From assembly GCA_030867875.1 (NCBI GenBank), contig JAOWCC010000019.1, positions 78,148,861-78,212,860 on the forward strand: 64,000 nt of DNA. The letters are read 5' to 3'. This DNA comes from Actinernus sp. WN-2022 (Eukaryota; Cnidaria; Anthozoa; Actiniaria; Actinernidae). The notes under the pieces were generated by a model that saw nothing but the letters and a program-made list of their open reading frames with translations, made no database searches and was not told the DNA's origin. Position numbers and translations under genes: made by a program. Shown piece after piece: positions 36,301-47,640 of the stretch; the stretch's first letter is position 1, and every line of letters starts with the position of its first letter.

Positions 36301-37994
36301 GGTCCACCCACCGCCAAGCGCCTTAAGATTCAAGACCCTCGGTCGTTTTATAGCCAAGGCCAGAGGAGACCGGTTGTTCGTTGGTGCGATTGGAAGGGCT
36401 TGCCCACCACAATTGTCGGGCCTAGGCCACCCCCGGCTATGGTGGCTAGGGGGGATGTTCTCGCAAAACCGAGCGAGGTAATCTTTCGTGACCCATCATC
36501 GTTTATCCCGGGAGAGCTCCACAACCACTATAGTAAATGGAAAGAAATTATCCCGCCGGGTCAGGCGAGTGAGGTTTTGGCTTTTATTCAGAATGGCGTA
36601 GATGTATGGTCATATTTGACGCATTATAAAGGAGCATTTGGTGGTCGTTCTTATGACGCTCCATATCCGCCGTCGCGTGAATTTCCAAACAGCGAATCTT
36701 GTTATAAATTCAAGGATTTTATTGATGCGACTATCCGTGAGAGAGTGCGCACCGGATCCTTATTGTTCTGGGGATATGTGGGGCAGGTCGAGCCTCCCCA
36801 CCTGGTGATGCCTATAACAATAGAACCGACAAAACCGCGTAGGTGCCACGATGAAAGGTTCCTAAATCTTTGGATACGCGACCTCCCTTTCTCGCTGGAT
36901 TACCTATCGGATTTGCCGCGTTACGTTGGGGAGGGCCATTACCAAACGGTCTGCGACGATAAAAGCGGTTACGATCACTTATACTAGCCCACACAGAAAT
37001 AAGTCTCCGTACACTTCAACGTTTTGCAGGGAAAACAACGTCGTTTTCGATAGCCGTCCCGGCAGCGCGTCTGTATACGCGCACCGTGTTCCGCGCGATC
37101 GGAGCGCACGGGAGAAAGCCCCACAAGCCCATAAAAATCGCAGGTGACCTGAGAAAAGAGATTACCTATTGGAGATTTCTTGACAACTGGCAAGGCCTTT
37201 TACCATGGTTTAAGGAAAGGCATCAGGTGGTCAAGTTCTTCGCTGACGCTTCCAACTCTGGGTGGGGCGGAGTTGTCTTTTCCCCGGCAGGTGAGCCAGT
37301 GCACCTGCGCGATTACTGGAGTCGCGAACAGTCCGAGAAGCCTATCGTAATCAAGGAAGCTCTTGCACTGCTGAATACACTCTCCACAGCCTCTCAGTCA
37401 CTCTGTAACCGGCGAGTCGATGCCCAGACGGATAGCCTTACTCTCGTCCAAGCCTGGAACAACCAGGGTGGCAAAAGTCTCGAGCTCACGGCAACGATCA
37501 AAGACATCTACGAACTGGCGCTGCGGTGCAACATTGCCCTATCTCTGTGTCACGTACCTTCTCAAGCGAACCTGGCAGATCGCCCTTCGAGGGTGTTGTG
37601 TGCAGCAGATTGTATGTTGGCCAACACATCATGGCAAGAATTGCAAACACGCTGGGACCCTCACACTGTCGATCTCATGTCATTAGACTCCAACGTGCAC
37701 ACCGGTAAAGATAACAAGCCGCTCCGTCATTTCACCCCTTGGCCTACTCCTAACTCAGCCGGTGTGAACGTCTTCACCCAAGCCCTCCACACTCCAGATA
37801 ATCCATACGTCTTCCCACCACTAGTGTTGGTAGGCCCGATCCTCCGGTTTTTATCCGGGACGGATTGCGCATTCACGATTGTCATCCCAGATGTGTTTCC
37901 GAGACGGTTCTGGTGGCCTCTGGTCAATGGGCGCGCCTCGGATGTTATCCGGCTGGGGTCAAAGGACTGTCCCGCGGGTATGGCGCCCTGCTAG
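36301..37994 (+). pseudogene. Reverse transcriptase / RNase H of the PAT-like element, RT palm deleted
   Basis: An open frame from an acceptor-like CTTGTCAG at 36300 runs to 36986 and gives the RT N-terminus (KPRRCHDERFLNLW, TVCDDKSGYDHLY). It then breaks at about 36984. The next bases re-enter a different frame with the RT thumb side (LAHTEISLRTLQRFAG), continuing into RNase H to 37994. Between these the palm with its catalytic (Y/I)DD box is absent, so a few hundred bases were lost in a precise-looking deletion. The RNase H Asp/Glu set is present: FFADASNSGW, IKEALAL, AQTDSLT and LADRPSR. The C-terminal part, VFPRRFWWPLV, is the usual linker toward the recombinase. Not functional as an RT. 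Confidence 0.85.
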
Positions 37995-39330
37995 GGCCTG
38001 TCGGGAATGCCGTTACCCTAATGACGACTGCGCAACATTTTGCCAACGTTGTGGTATTGCCCAAGAAGCGCTCCCGAGAGATAACTTAGAAGGCTCGGCT
38101 GCAAAGCGAATAAAACTGAGCCTGGAAACCATTGACAAGCGAATCCACGAACTCGAGGTGGCCAGAATGACATCAAAGTATGGAAGGCAAAAATCACAGC
38201 TAGAATTAGAGCTACAATTATTTTTGCGCACCCTTGGCTCTTCAAAGACTCTCATGTCTTGTGGCCCGAAAGACATTGTTCGTTTCCTGGTATGGAAAGA
38301 TCAAAAGGGGAGAACAAAGATCCACAGGGAGGTTTGCCAATTTTTTGGTTTGAGCACTAGGGGACTTTGCGAGTGCCCTAGCCGCCTGGCCGCGGGAACT
38401 GTTGACTCGACTATTGGTAAACTCCGTGCAATATTTAATAGCTTCGACCGATCGGGAGAATGGGATAATCGTCTGGGGTGGGGAAACCCAGCCAGCCATT
38501 TTTCCGTCAAGCAGTATCTTAAGTCAATCCAAAAGGAGCAAGCGGAGGCAAGAATTTCTCCCGAGCAGGCAACCCCGGTATTCTTCGACAAGTTTTTGAA
38601 AATTGTGAACCATTTACGTGCCCTTCTCTCGAATGGCTCCACATCGGCCATACAGAAGTACATTTACGCCCGCGATTTGGCCTTCCTTACTCTCGAGTTT
38701 TTCACTGGTCAGAGGGCTTCAGACCTAGGAAGGCTAAAAACTGTGGACATTTTACAGAATCCAGACGGTAGAAGTCTGCTTATCCACCAAAGGGTCGGTA
38801 AGACACTCAGGGGTAACGCTTCCAGGCCTTTCCCGGTCAGAAAATGCAAAAACCCCGCCATCTGCCCAGTTGGGAATCTCCAATTCTACAGGGAACTTTG
38901 TAAGGCAATGGGAATCGACCTGGGCCGGGGCTTCCTTTTCCGCGCAACTACCAAAAAGAATTTGGTATCCAGCTCTCCAATTTTGGCGTCGGCGGCCCAG
39001 GCTAGGCTACGTACATACCTGACCTGCCTCGGCATCCACGAAAACGAGTCCATCCACGGGTTTCGTGGTGGCACAGCAATCCTCCTAAGTCTCCTGGGTG
39101 CTTCTAAAGGGGACATCGCTGGACATATGGGTTGGTGTTCTACCTTTATGGTGGACCATTACACGCAGGCCGACAAGGTTCTAGCTGCTGATCAAGCAGT
39201 CACGGACACATCAGAGAGACTTAGCAATAGCTTGTTGCCACAGGGAGGCAAGATAGCCGCAGAGACCCTAGGTGCTAGGTTTCGTAAACTGAACAACGTA
39301 GTGGGCTTTAAGCCTTTTTTCACAGCTTAG
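37879..39330 (+). CDS. Tyrosine recombinase of the PAT-like element
   Basis: An open frame of 483 codons overlaps the end of the RNase H frame by 116 bp in another frame, an arrangement seen in this order. The first ~40 codons overlap RNase H and may not be used. A Cys-rich zinc-ribbon-like part (CRECRYPNDDCATFCQRCG, about codons 42-60) comes next. The catalytic set is Arg in FFTGQRASDLGRL, His-x-x-Arg in IHGFRGG, His in GHMGW and the nucleophile Tyr in DHYTQADK. The frame is intact and could still supply recombinase in trans. Family role: integrates the circular DNA copy without target duplication. Confidence 0.9.
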   Translation: MSSQMCFRDGSGGLWSMGAPRMLSGWGQRTVPRVWRPARACRECRYPNDDCATFCQRCGIAQEALPRDNLEGSAAKRIKLSLETIDKRIHELEVARMTSKYGRQKSQLELELQLFLRTLGSSKTLMSCGPKDIVRFLVWKDQKGRTKIHREVCQFFGLSTRGLCECPSRLAAGTVDSTIGKLRAIFNSFDRSGEWDNRLGWGNPASHFSVKQYLKSIQKEQAEARISPEQATPVFFDKFLKIVNHLRALLSNGSTSAIQKYIYARDLAFLTLEFFTGQRASDLGRLKTVDILQNPDGRSLLIHQRVGKTLRGNASRPFPVRKCKNPAICPVGNLQFYRELCKAMGIDLGRGFLFRATTKKNLVSSSPILASAAQARLRTYLTCLGIHENESIHGFRGGTAILLSLLGASKGDIAGHMGWCSTFMVDHYTQADKVLAADQAVTDTSERLSNSLLPQGGKIAAETLGARFRKLNNVVGFKPFFTA

Positions 39331-39493
39331 TTCTATCTATGGGTTACCGTTTGCATGCTCGACAGGATGATCTCTTCCATTTTGGAAGGAAGTTATGGGT
39401 AGGGGATTTGAGTTACGGGTAAGGTGGATAGGGAAATTACCCATATTGTGGGATACTTTCAGTTGGGGTCTAAGGGGCCCGGCCCCTGACATA

Positions 39494-39849
39494 GGACTCG
39501 CTTTGCCCGTAACTAACCCGTATGCCCATGTGGAGTAGGATGCAGTTGGAATAGATTACTATTCCAAATGCACCCGTGCGTAACATGGGTATAAATAAGG
39601 GAGCACTCAATCAATCGTGGCCAGTTTGTTAAACGGAACGCGGGAGGGTAGCGCTTGTACGGTCCGGCCGTCACTCAGTATGTATTGTGTATTTAGTTGA
39701 GTTAAGAGTGGGGCCTTATAGACGTTCACCCTCCCTCCCACCCTGCTCCGGTGGACAGCTGCCTCCTGCTCCACTGGCTTACGGACTCGCTTTGCCCGTA
39801 ACTAACCCGTATGCCCATGTGGAGTAGGATGCAGTTGGAATAGATTACT
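39494..39849 (+). repeat. Split direct repeats B1-A2-B2, 3' end of the PAT-like element
   Basis: B1 39494-39560, A2 39560-39634, a 148-bp spacer, and B2 39783-39849. B1 ends and A2 starts on the same T. A2 matches A1 at 34043-34117. The junction B1/A2 reproduces the sequence expected at a circular junction. Confidence 0.9.
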
Positions 39850-39971
39850 CTGTCTTATGGAACCTTTTTATGTACCTAAAGTGATCATTTCAGTATCAGA
39901 TAATAAATCCTATTTAAGACATGGTTGACTATACATGTATAGGTTCAATTTCACTGTCCAGATGTTTTTAC

Positions 39972-42739
39972 TCAGGGTCTTATGGGAGCTTTGAGTATTC
40001 CCATGGTACGTAATCTGTGGACAATGAGAGGTGTACATGTTATTGTCAGTAACATCCTGACTGGAACAAATACCTTGTGACATGCATATGCAATCACAAA
40101 TGTGCTTGCTCCTGTCGTTAGAGCAGAGTCTGTCAGACCTTGGCTGAGACCAATCTTTTGTAACATTGCTGGTACATCCAAACCACTGTTGGAATAAAAG
40201 TGAATTTATAGTGAGTATTTAAAGTATGTAATAAAAAATTATGGTACTGCATGCATAAACCCAGTGGTGGGGTTGCAGTTGTCTGATACAGTAAATGGGT
40301 AGGTTTATGCAGTCATGAGGTCCATAATTAATGGAATATATGGGACCCAGTTACAAGAAAAGGAACAAGTCTATAACAGTCTAGTGCAATTTGCCCCAAC
40401 ATCCAGATTTCTAACTTCCTGTTGATTTCAATTTGCTTCTTGCACACGGACCAAGGTGACCTATCAATGTTAGCCAGAGGCAAGGGTAATAATTATTGGG
40501 TCCAATTATTGACAGGTGGGGTTATTTATAGGAAACCACGCTGCCACTGGCTAATAGAGTTTAAGGTGGATGGTATGATGCTCGGATGGCCCCGTTGTCG
40601 AGACGCACAGGGCAACAATCTAAAGACCTTAGCCGAAACTAGGTTACGTGCGGTCGAGAAACAGCAGATCTTCACGGAAGCAAGGGTGGATAATACCAGC
40701 GGGGGGTTGGTGGACTCCCAGGTCTTCTGCAAATGCCCATTATTAGATTAACCTAAAGGGGCGGCGGGTCGGATGGCTGCTACCTAGCCGTAATATACAT
40801 GTAGGTAAAAATTGGCGGAGGCCCCCCGTTGTCTCCAGGGCCTAGCGAATGGAGGGTGCAACCGTGGATCAAAGGGACACAATGCTTGACGTGGCAATGT
40901 CTGTGAGGCTGAAGTTGGGATGTATTTCCCTGGTAAACCCTGTTCGCGAGGTCCTGCCAGGCCGAGTGGATGCGAAGCGGAAGGTTACCTGCCATGAATT
41001 AGTAGTTAGGTCTAAAAAGGGGGGAGGATGATGTCCCAACTGGTATGATTCGCTGTTGCGAGCCTAGTTGCCAGGGGTATGGCTGTCTGCGTAATCCGGC
41101 TTGGCCTCTTCAAACCTATAATGCCGTAAGTATGTCTCCTATCGTTGACGTTCTAGTGGGGTGAAGAATTTAGCCGTTATTGACCAAAGGTTTTATCCAA
41201 AGGGTCTTTCTCTTTCTTGGGGAGAAAATGTCAAATCCCTTGCTCCTCCCCCCCCCCCCCCCCCCCCCACGGAATTGACAGGTGCATTGGTCCCCACTTT
41301 TTCCTACCCACACATCAATCTCGTACCCAGATCCCATTTGTTTCTTACTGCGCATGCTTGACGAAAAAATAGGGCTCTGGAATAATCCGATTCCGGAAGT
41401 CTGCGAATCATGGACTTCCATTGACTCTGCGCATGCTTATCATTACGTCGCCCTGAGAAGTCGTTTCTTCGGATTAGATTCTCGCACAGTGCCTCAGGCC
41501 TAGGTTTTGGTTTGGATTTGCTTGCTAGTGTCAGGGAAAGCCTTAGGGAGTCTTTCATCTTCTGCCGTTTTTAGGTTGGATTGTAAGGCTCTATTTTCAT
41601 GCATTTGGCTCGTGTTTCTTTATCGTGCGATGGATATCAGACGATAACTCGTGCGATGGATATCAGACATCACAGATTCCTGAGTGCACAAGAGGATTCA
41701 TGGGGATCGAAAACTCGCTGAAATCGCCTTACCTGAGCCAGATGACCACACAAACAGCAACTGAATACACGAGGAAGGAAGTCAAGGCATTTTTACTTAC
41801 GATTCTCTCGTATTTTAGCTCCTTGAAAGCTGGACTTTGTTACATTCCCATACAAACGCTTATATTTAAGCGATCAGCGCCTGTTCACAAGTTTACGAAA
41901 TCGGAAAACGCCACTTCTGCCTATAGAACACTTACGAACATTGTTGTTAATATGGGAATGTATAGTATTACCTATCTGTTATGGTAAATCCCTCGGCTAT
42001 ATCCAGTTGAGTTTGATTTTCGAATTCTGAGAATTCATGTGCTGTGTGCGATGTGTGTTTGTGATGAAGTGATATGAACTCCCGAGTGGATACAAGCAAA
42101 TATCTAAGAATTCCTGATTTTTTTAGCGGCACCATTTAGGTAAAATCCAACTGTTTTTAGCGTTTAGATAACCCGGCCCTAATTTCCAATGCCTTTGTCC
42201 AAATAAATCAACCCTCCAGAAATGCTTTATGTTTGACTTCCGGTGAAATTGCATTGTTCAGAACAGCCAATTAGAATATACGAAAATCGGATTATTCCAG
42301 AGCCCTATTTTTTCGTCGAGCATGCGCAGTAAGAAACAAATGGTGTCTGGGTACGAGATTGCCCACACATGTACACTGTATGTGTTTACCTTGATACTGC
42401 AGCATAGCAGATACCGAGAGACGTTAGTGAAATGGATACATGAAAAGCAACGGCGATAGACCCATAATCTGCAAATACTTTCCTCAGTCGCTGTGCTTGT
42501 GTTAGCGTTGTTTCTTGTTTGTTTTCCACGTTCGATGCTTCAGTCTTTCCAATGCTATCTTGATATTCCTTTGACCCATTCTCCGTCTTTAAGTTTTTGT
42601 CATCGTGTATTGTACGGTGCAAAGTTGGACGGGGGGCTGAAAAAATCATAACCATAGGCCTCAAATATGGCAGCAAAATATTGCTTTGCGGGGAAAGTCG
42701 AATAAAAGAACGGGTTAAAGCCATGATACGCTTATGCAT
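39972..42739 (-). CDS. FAM210B: FAM210B-like mitochondrial membrane protein (DUF1279), 2 exons
   Basis: Exon 1 is 42739-42390 and exon 2 40185-39972, both minus strand; the donor AAG|GTAAAC and acceptor TTCCAACAG are in phase 2. The product is 187 residues. The first ~50 residues are basic and Ser/Leu-rich (MHKRIMALTRSFIRL), like a mitochondrial presequence. The DUF1279 part has RLRKVFADYGSIAVAFHVSI, SSGLDVPAMLQKIGL, TFVIAYACHKVFVPVR and TPLIVHRLR, matching FAM210B better than FAM210A from memory of the families. Members are mitochondrial proteins affecting energy metabolism and erythroid iron use in vertebrates; the role in this animal is unknown. The intron holds a Mutator-like element ending 28 bp from the donor. 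Confidence 0.9.
40556..41118. other. GC-rich unassigned stretch in the FAM210B intron
   Basis: This is clearly more GC-rich than its surroundings and has sharp edges, so it is probably an inserted sequence. Plus-strand 40422-40751 is open but matches nothing I know; 40849-41031 likewise. No inverted ends or target duplication were found. It could be the 5' region of a retroelement. Confidence 0.35.
41316..42361. mobile_element. Mutator-like TIR element, 9-bp target duplication CCCACACAT
   Basis: CCCACACAT flanks both ends (41307-41315, 42362-42370). The inverted repeats are about 76 bp and begin CAATCTCGTACCC; they include GCGCATGC and AAATAGGGCTCTGGAATAAT. 1046 bp, no transposase. It lies in the FAM210B intron; the target duplication sits 19 bp from the exon 1 donor. 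Confidence 0.85.
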
Positions 42740-42883
42740 CCAAAACGAAGCTATTTGGACGAAAGGCTTCTACATAATCCGGGGATGTCTCCAGCCTCGT
42801 TTCCAGGGGTCTTCACGCGCCTAATCCACAGGGAACCCAATTTAATTTACTTTTCTGTGCCACAGTTGCACTACCTGGTAAGG
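42740..42883. promoter_or_regulatory. Bidirectional promoter between FAM210B and DUSP19
   Basis: Only 144 bp separate two divergent start codons. A pyrimidine-rich acceptor-like TTTTCTGTGCCACAG at 42857-42870 precedes the DUSP19 start, so a 5' untranslated exon further upstream, overlapping FAM210B antisense, is possible. Confidence 0.55.
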
Positions 42884-45800
42884 ATGAGCTTTCTGACAGA
42901 CCTTGAAAACTTTCCAAAAGATATTCTGAAACCTGTAGAGACAAGAGTAACAACTGTGGAAGGCAAGAAGGTATGTAACGATTCTCTATTTGTATTGGTG
43001 TGTCAAACGTGCCTATTATTATTAAAAGCAAAGTTTTTTATAAGTCCTCTCTGCAGATATATAAAAGCTGAGGCTTATTAAATGAAGTTGCATTTAAGCT
43101 TACATTTTATTTGTTTTTGTGAATTTTAGCTGTTAGAGTACAAAAAGGAAGGTTCACATGTGACAGTAGACACTGGAGAAATGTCCTATGGCTTCTGTGA
43201 GGACACAAACCCTGACAGGGATCTGTACAAGATTGAAGAAGGCTTGTTCATCAGTTCACAAGATGGTGCAAGTAACTACGAAGAGCTAAAGAGAAATGGT
43301 GTCACACACATATTGAATGTTGCTACAGGAGTACAAAATGTGTTTCCTGGAGTAAGTAATAGTCCCAGGAAGAAGGGGGGGGGGGGGGGGGGGATACTCA
43401 ACAAAGTTTTATACGGGGAGGCTCCGCCCCAAGGTCCAAACCCTTACCCTTTTATATAACATTTTTGACAGAAAAGGTAACCCTTTCATATACCTTTTAC
43501 TAAACTTTTCACTTGAGTAACCCCTTAAAATACTTGGATGAATCAGCGTTAGGTGTGTCTTTTTGAGATATTTTGAAAGGCCCTTTTAAATACCTAAATG
43601 ACAATTTTCCCTACCTTTTTCTATACTTCAACTCATGAAATCCCTACCCTTTTATATACAACCTCCAGCCTGAAAAGGTACCCCTTTAGAGTGGAGCCTC
43701 CCCGTATAGTCCATTATAGGGAGTACCTCCCCCCCCCCCCCAGGTAATAGTATGCATATGTGCATATGAAGAAGTTGAAATTGCTGATTTTACAGTGGCG
43801 TCTACAAATTAATAGTAGTTTCAGCAGTATTGACCTGAATGCTTCACTTCAATGTAATGAAGCACTATTCAAACTGTGTATCTTAATTAGTTGTGCGAGG
43901 GTGTTGTTGTTATACAAGAATGATGGTTTCAATGGCGCTTCATTACATCAAAGTGAGGCGTTTGGGTCAATACCGCTGAAACTGCTTTTCGTAGATGCCA
44001 TTGTAATATCAGCTATAAAATTATTTGAAACAAAGCTACACATTAACCCTTTCCCTACTGGACATGTTTGGCTCAGTTGGTGAAATCCTGAGTGCTAACT
44101 CAACCCTCCCCCCTCAGTTCAAGTTTGGCTAGCCCGGGTCAGTTAAATACTGCTGACTTTTTAAGCCGAGGGCTCAAACTTTTCCCACAATGCCATTTTG
44201 GAAAATTCTGTTCACTCGTTGGCGGTAGGTATGGCTGCTTCGGTAGGGTTTCTAATGAAATGAGCTCTAATTTTGGAGAAATATGCCACTGTCAGAGAGC
44301 TTGAAGACATCATTAAGTCTGAGGGTGGCTGAAAAGTACTTGGTTTGCTTCTAGTAGGCTTTGTGAGGGGATTTCACAGGGTTTTTCCGTTGTGTTTGAA
44401 TGTGCTTTCAGACACAGGAAAAAATTCTTCAATGAAATCCTTGGAATCCTGCAGTTGGCAGTCTTTTACCCCTGCTCAACCTATTAGGATGTGTTTTTGT
44501 CACTTTAAAGCAACGACTTGAGTCCAAATCACCGTTCTTGGTTGTAGGGGTAAAAGACTTATTAAAAAAACCCTACCAGAGTCCCAGAGGGGGGAACTCC
44601 TTGTGATTTTTTGTCCATTACCCAGCATGCAATTGGAGGTGGGAGCAGGTAAATGTGGTCGAGTGAAATGCAGTGTAAACATTGGCGTGGTACACAGTCG
44701 TTTGGTGCGTTTTGTGCAAACAAACCTGCTGGTTGGAAAGATTAAACAAGGTACTGTAACGACTGAGTGGTGATTTTGTATTTGCTTTTGATTTCAAGTG
44801 CGAATGGGAAGGTTTTTTTGAGCCGATTTTCAGCTCCTCAAAATTCGTGAAATCGAAGAAACGAACAACGATGTCCAAAACAAATGCGTTTTTCTCCAAA
44901 GTGGGAGAGTCAAGTGATCCCTGTTACAGCTCTGACTTTGAAGTCATTCATTCCTTGAAATAAAATCACAACATCGTATTTCCAGCATGTCTAGGTTTGA
45001 TGCAATAATTTTCTCCAGGTACATGCTTCATATTGGGCGGTTACGGGCGGCACAGGAGGGAAAGGGTTAAGCTTAATTAGCACAAACAAGGAATAGTTCT
45101 TGGACCACCATTTTGAAAGGCAACCAAGCCTTTGGTGATATTGAGGCTGGAGTTGCATGAGACAGCTTAGTTTGAGCCTTGTATCTAGCAAAAGCTGTCC
45201 ATATTCATAGTAAGAGGGTTTGTATATCAGTGCAGGGTCATCAACTCCAGCCTCCATAATATAAAAGGGTCTACTATTACATGTAATGTTGTTCTTTATA
45301 ACAATGTGAGTTGGGAAGGATAACCGGTCTTGAAATCCTGTGCATGGTGCACTTTTCTGTCCAATGGGGGTAATCAATGCAGAGACATTATCCATACAAA
45401 ACTAGATGCTCTCCTTCCAAATCATAAATAAAACTATTATTATGACCTGTCACCAGATCACATATCAACCCCTTCCAAATATATTTCCTTTAAGAGTATG
45501 GACCATACATGTAATATCTGCTGTCTCAACTAAAAGAGATATGTCCCACTTTGTTCACTATCCATTTAAATTACTGTAATTACCAATTTTTGAAATTAAG
45601 CCAGAATCAGCAGACCTGATCATGCAAATTCACCTTGCTACGCGATCAATATAGCGACATAGTCGGAACCTCTCTACCAATCAGAATACTGGAATCTCTA
45701 AGAAATTATGCTAATTATTACTGTTAAGTAGTGTATTCAATCTGTGTTCAAAAAATTAATGTCCTTTGATTACGTGTTATTTTCTTATAGGAATTCACTT

Positions 45801-46734
45801 ACAAACATGTTGAATTGTTGGATGTACCTGATACAGAGATAAAGCCTCACTTTCAAGAGATATTTCAATTCATAGAGAATGGCTGTATGGATGGTGTAGT
45901 TCTTGTTCACTGGTAAGATTAAATAATTGAAGGTATAAAAGTGTCACATATACAATATAATCTAGTAATAGCTTCACTCATAGAAAATGTTTAATACCGG
46001 TAATTATCATAAAACAAACTCTGAATTTTGAATGGGGCCTGAAACAACCATACAGGCTGATCAAAGCCAGTACCTGGCTAATCCACAGATCAAATTGGAA
46101 TTTAGCATGTTGGTTTTGGTGAAGGGAGGAAAACCAGAGGACCCAGAGAAAAGCCCTCAGAGCAAGGGCGAGATACCAACAAACTCAACTCACATGTAGT
46201 GCAATGTATGGGGATGAAACCTGGGCCACAGAGGTGAGAGGCAAAGCGCTTAACCACTGCGTCACCCTGGCTCCATTTAATACATATCAGGGTTGCAGTT
46301 ATACATGTAGGGCTGCACTTAACCATTGGTGCATTACAGTTTCAGAAATGACCCATAATCATAGGGCACATACTTAATATATCACAAACAGATTGACCCA
46401 TTGAAAAAATGAGATATGGGTCATACATGTATTCGACACATTGTGTGAAATTCCTAGCCAGAACACTGCATATAAAATAATATAAAACTTTTCTCAAAAG
46501 TATCAAAATGAATAACTCAGGAACATAGAGAAATATTTCCTTTTCAGTAATGCTGGTATATCACGGTCATCAACTGTGGTGATAGCATACCTCATGAAGA
46601 AAAGAAAAAACACATTGAACAGTGCTTTGAAACTAGTTAGGGATGCAAGGCCTTGTGTCAAACCCAATGATGGATTCTGGCAGCAACTGGTGGCGTATGA
46701 AAAGGAGCTTGTTAGTATTACAGTGGATGAATAA
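42884..46734 (+). CDS. DUSP19: DUSP19, dual-specificity phosphatase, 4 exons, complete
   Basis: Exons 42884-42970, 43130-43351, 45791-45912 and 46548-46734; phases agree and give 205 residues. The N-terminus carries TRVTTVEGKK, as in DUSP19. The catalytic domain has KRNGVTHILNVATGVQNVF, the general acid Asp114 in LLDVPD, and the P-loop HCNAGISR (Cys144, Arg150), whose Cys codon is split by intron 3. The N-terminal match and the NVA.GV motif separate it from other atypical DUSPs. Family role: a small cytosolic phosphatase/scaffold acting on the JNK pathway. Introns 2 and 3 carry a hAT-like and a piggyBac-like insertion. 46735-47067 holds nothing notable. Confidence 0.92.
43364..43743. mobile_element. 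hAT-like MITE, 8-bp target duplication, next to the DUSP19 exon 2 donor
   Basis: GTAATAGT at 43356-43363 and 43744-43751. The ends contain long G/C tracts (19 G at 43375-43393, 13 C at 43729-43741) and inverted (A)TACTC...TATACGGGGAGGCTCC. The insertion is only 12 bp after the exon, so part of the duplicated 8 bp is the intron's own start. 8-bp duplications are typical of hAT. Confidence 0.8.
44047..45066. mobile_element. piggyBac-like MITE, TTAA duplication, CCCTTTCCC ends
   Basis: TTAA at 44043-44046 and 45067-45070; termini CCCTTTCCCT / AGGGAAAGGG. TTAACCCTTT is a hallmark end of piggyBac-type elements. 1020 bp in DUSP19 intron 3; no transposase. It shares blocks with 4336-4650. Confidence 0.8.
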
Positions 46735-47067
46735 TCAAGCACAACAATAATTAAAGACATGAATCTTGAAAGCAGATGGTACTTCATGAAGCAATGATAC
46801 TATGAATAGTTTAAAAAAAATTCCTCATGAATAACATGACTATCAGTTATGGTAGAACTGTTGGCAAAGTCTTCAGGTGAAGACAAAAGCTCCAAGCTGC
46901 TTTCAAGGTTATTGTGTATCTATCAAGTTACAAAAAGTTTTAAATTTCATTAATAATAACAAGACATTGTTGAGAGTTAAATCATACTATTCAAAAGTCT
47001 CCATTCAAATAACCAACATCTAGGCTATTTTGGTCCCATAGTTACAGACTGTCCAATATAGGCATTA

Positions 47068-47640
47068 CAGGGCTCGAAATTAAGAAAAAAAAGGAGGCAT
47101 AATTTTATACCCAGCTTAAAAAATTTAGGCATAATTCTACAAAATGTTACGCCTAAGTGGAAAACGTTAGGCGTAAAACGTAAATTTGCTTTTAATTGAC
47201 AAATAATATGTAGTAATACATCATCAAGTTATTCCAATAATTATTTATTATTTACATGTAAAAACTAAAACAGGAATACATGGTATTCAGATATAAAACA
47301 CAGCACAATTTGCTGATACTTAAAAACTACATAGTAAAACCATGCCATATATATACATGTGCAGTGTGACTACCAGGCAATAAGAAAGAACAAGCAAAAG
47401 TAAAGCATTCTGACAATTAATTACAAGTCCTAACATATCTACACAATTTTCTTCATTCAAAAGACTTTGACTTTGAACTAGTCCACCAAATTTGCCTTTT
47501 ACCGGATCAAAGCTTGAACAAGTTGAAATGCTATATTGCTTTGTATTCAACACTGATTGGCTTCAATAACCGTAAGTTGGAAATGTGCTGTCTTTTCGTT
47601 CTGCAATGTGATTGGTTCTCCTTACCGGTTACAGTACATG
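47068..47640. repeat. Two repeat fragments: truncated CAGGGCTCGAAATT element and TIR-family half
   Basis: 47068-47190 matches the right end of 32848-33651 (CAGGGCTCGAAATTAAG, then TTAGGCGTAA motifs) but has no partner end. 47440-47640 matches 1560-1690 and the right half of 56463-56660 (TTCTGCAATGTGATTGGTTC, GGTTACAG). Confidence 0.7.

Larger units (their letters stand above)
34043..39849 (+). mobile_element. PAT-like tyrosine-recombinase retrotransposon with split direct repeats
   Basis: Split direct repeats in the order A1-coding-B1-A2-B2: A1 34043-34117 and A2 39560-39634 (75 bp, identical or nearly so), B1 39494-39560 and B2 39783-39849 (67 bp). This A1...B1A2B2 layout, together with RT, RNase H and a tyrosine recombinase and no integrase, defines the PAT/Ngaro side of the DIRS order. 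I see no SGNH hydrolase as in Ngaro, so PAT-like is preferred. There is no target-site duplication, as expected. The near-identical repeats suggest a young copy, but its RT core is deleted. It lies between the Aurora and FAM210B genes, with no host coding overlap. 35653-36300 is a spacer with no coding I recognise. Confidence 0.9.

Noticed and set aside
37086..37994. Host gene related to RNase H
   Set aside because: It lies between the split repeats and continues the retrotransposon RT, so it belongs to the element.
42734..42883. Upstream extension of the DUSP19 reading frame to 42734
   Set aside because: The protein family starts near the ATG at 42884 and the extension overlaps the FAM210B start codon.
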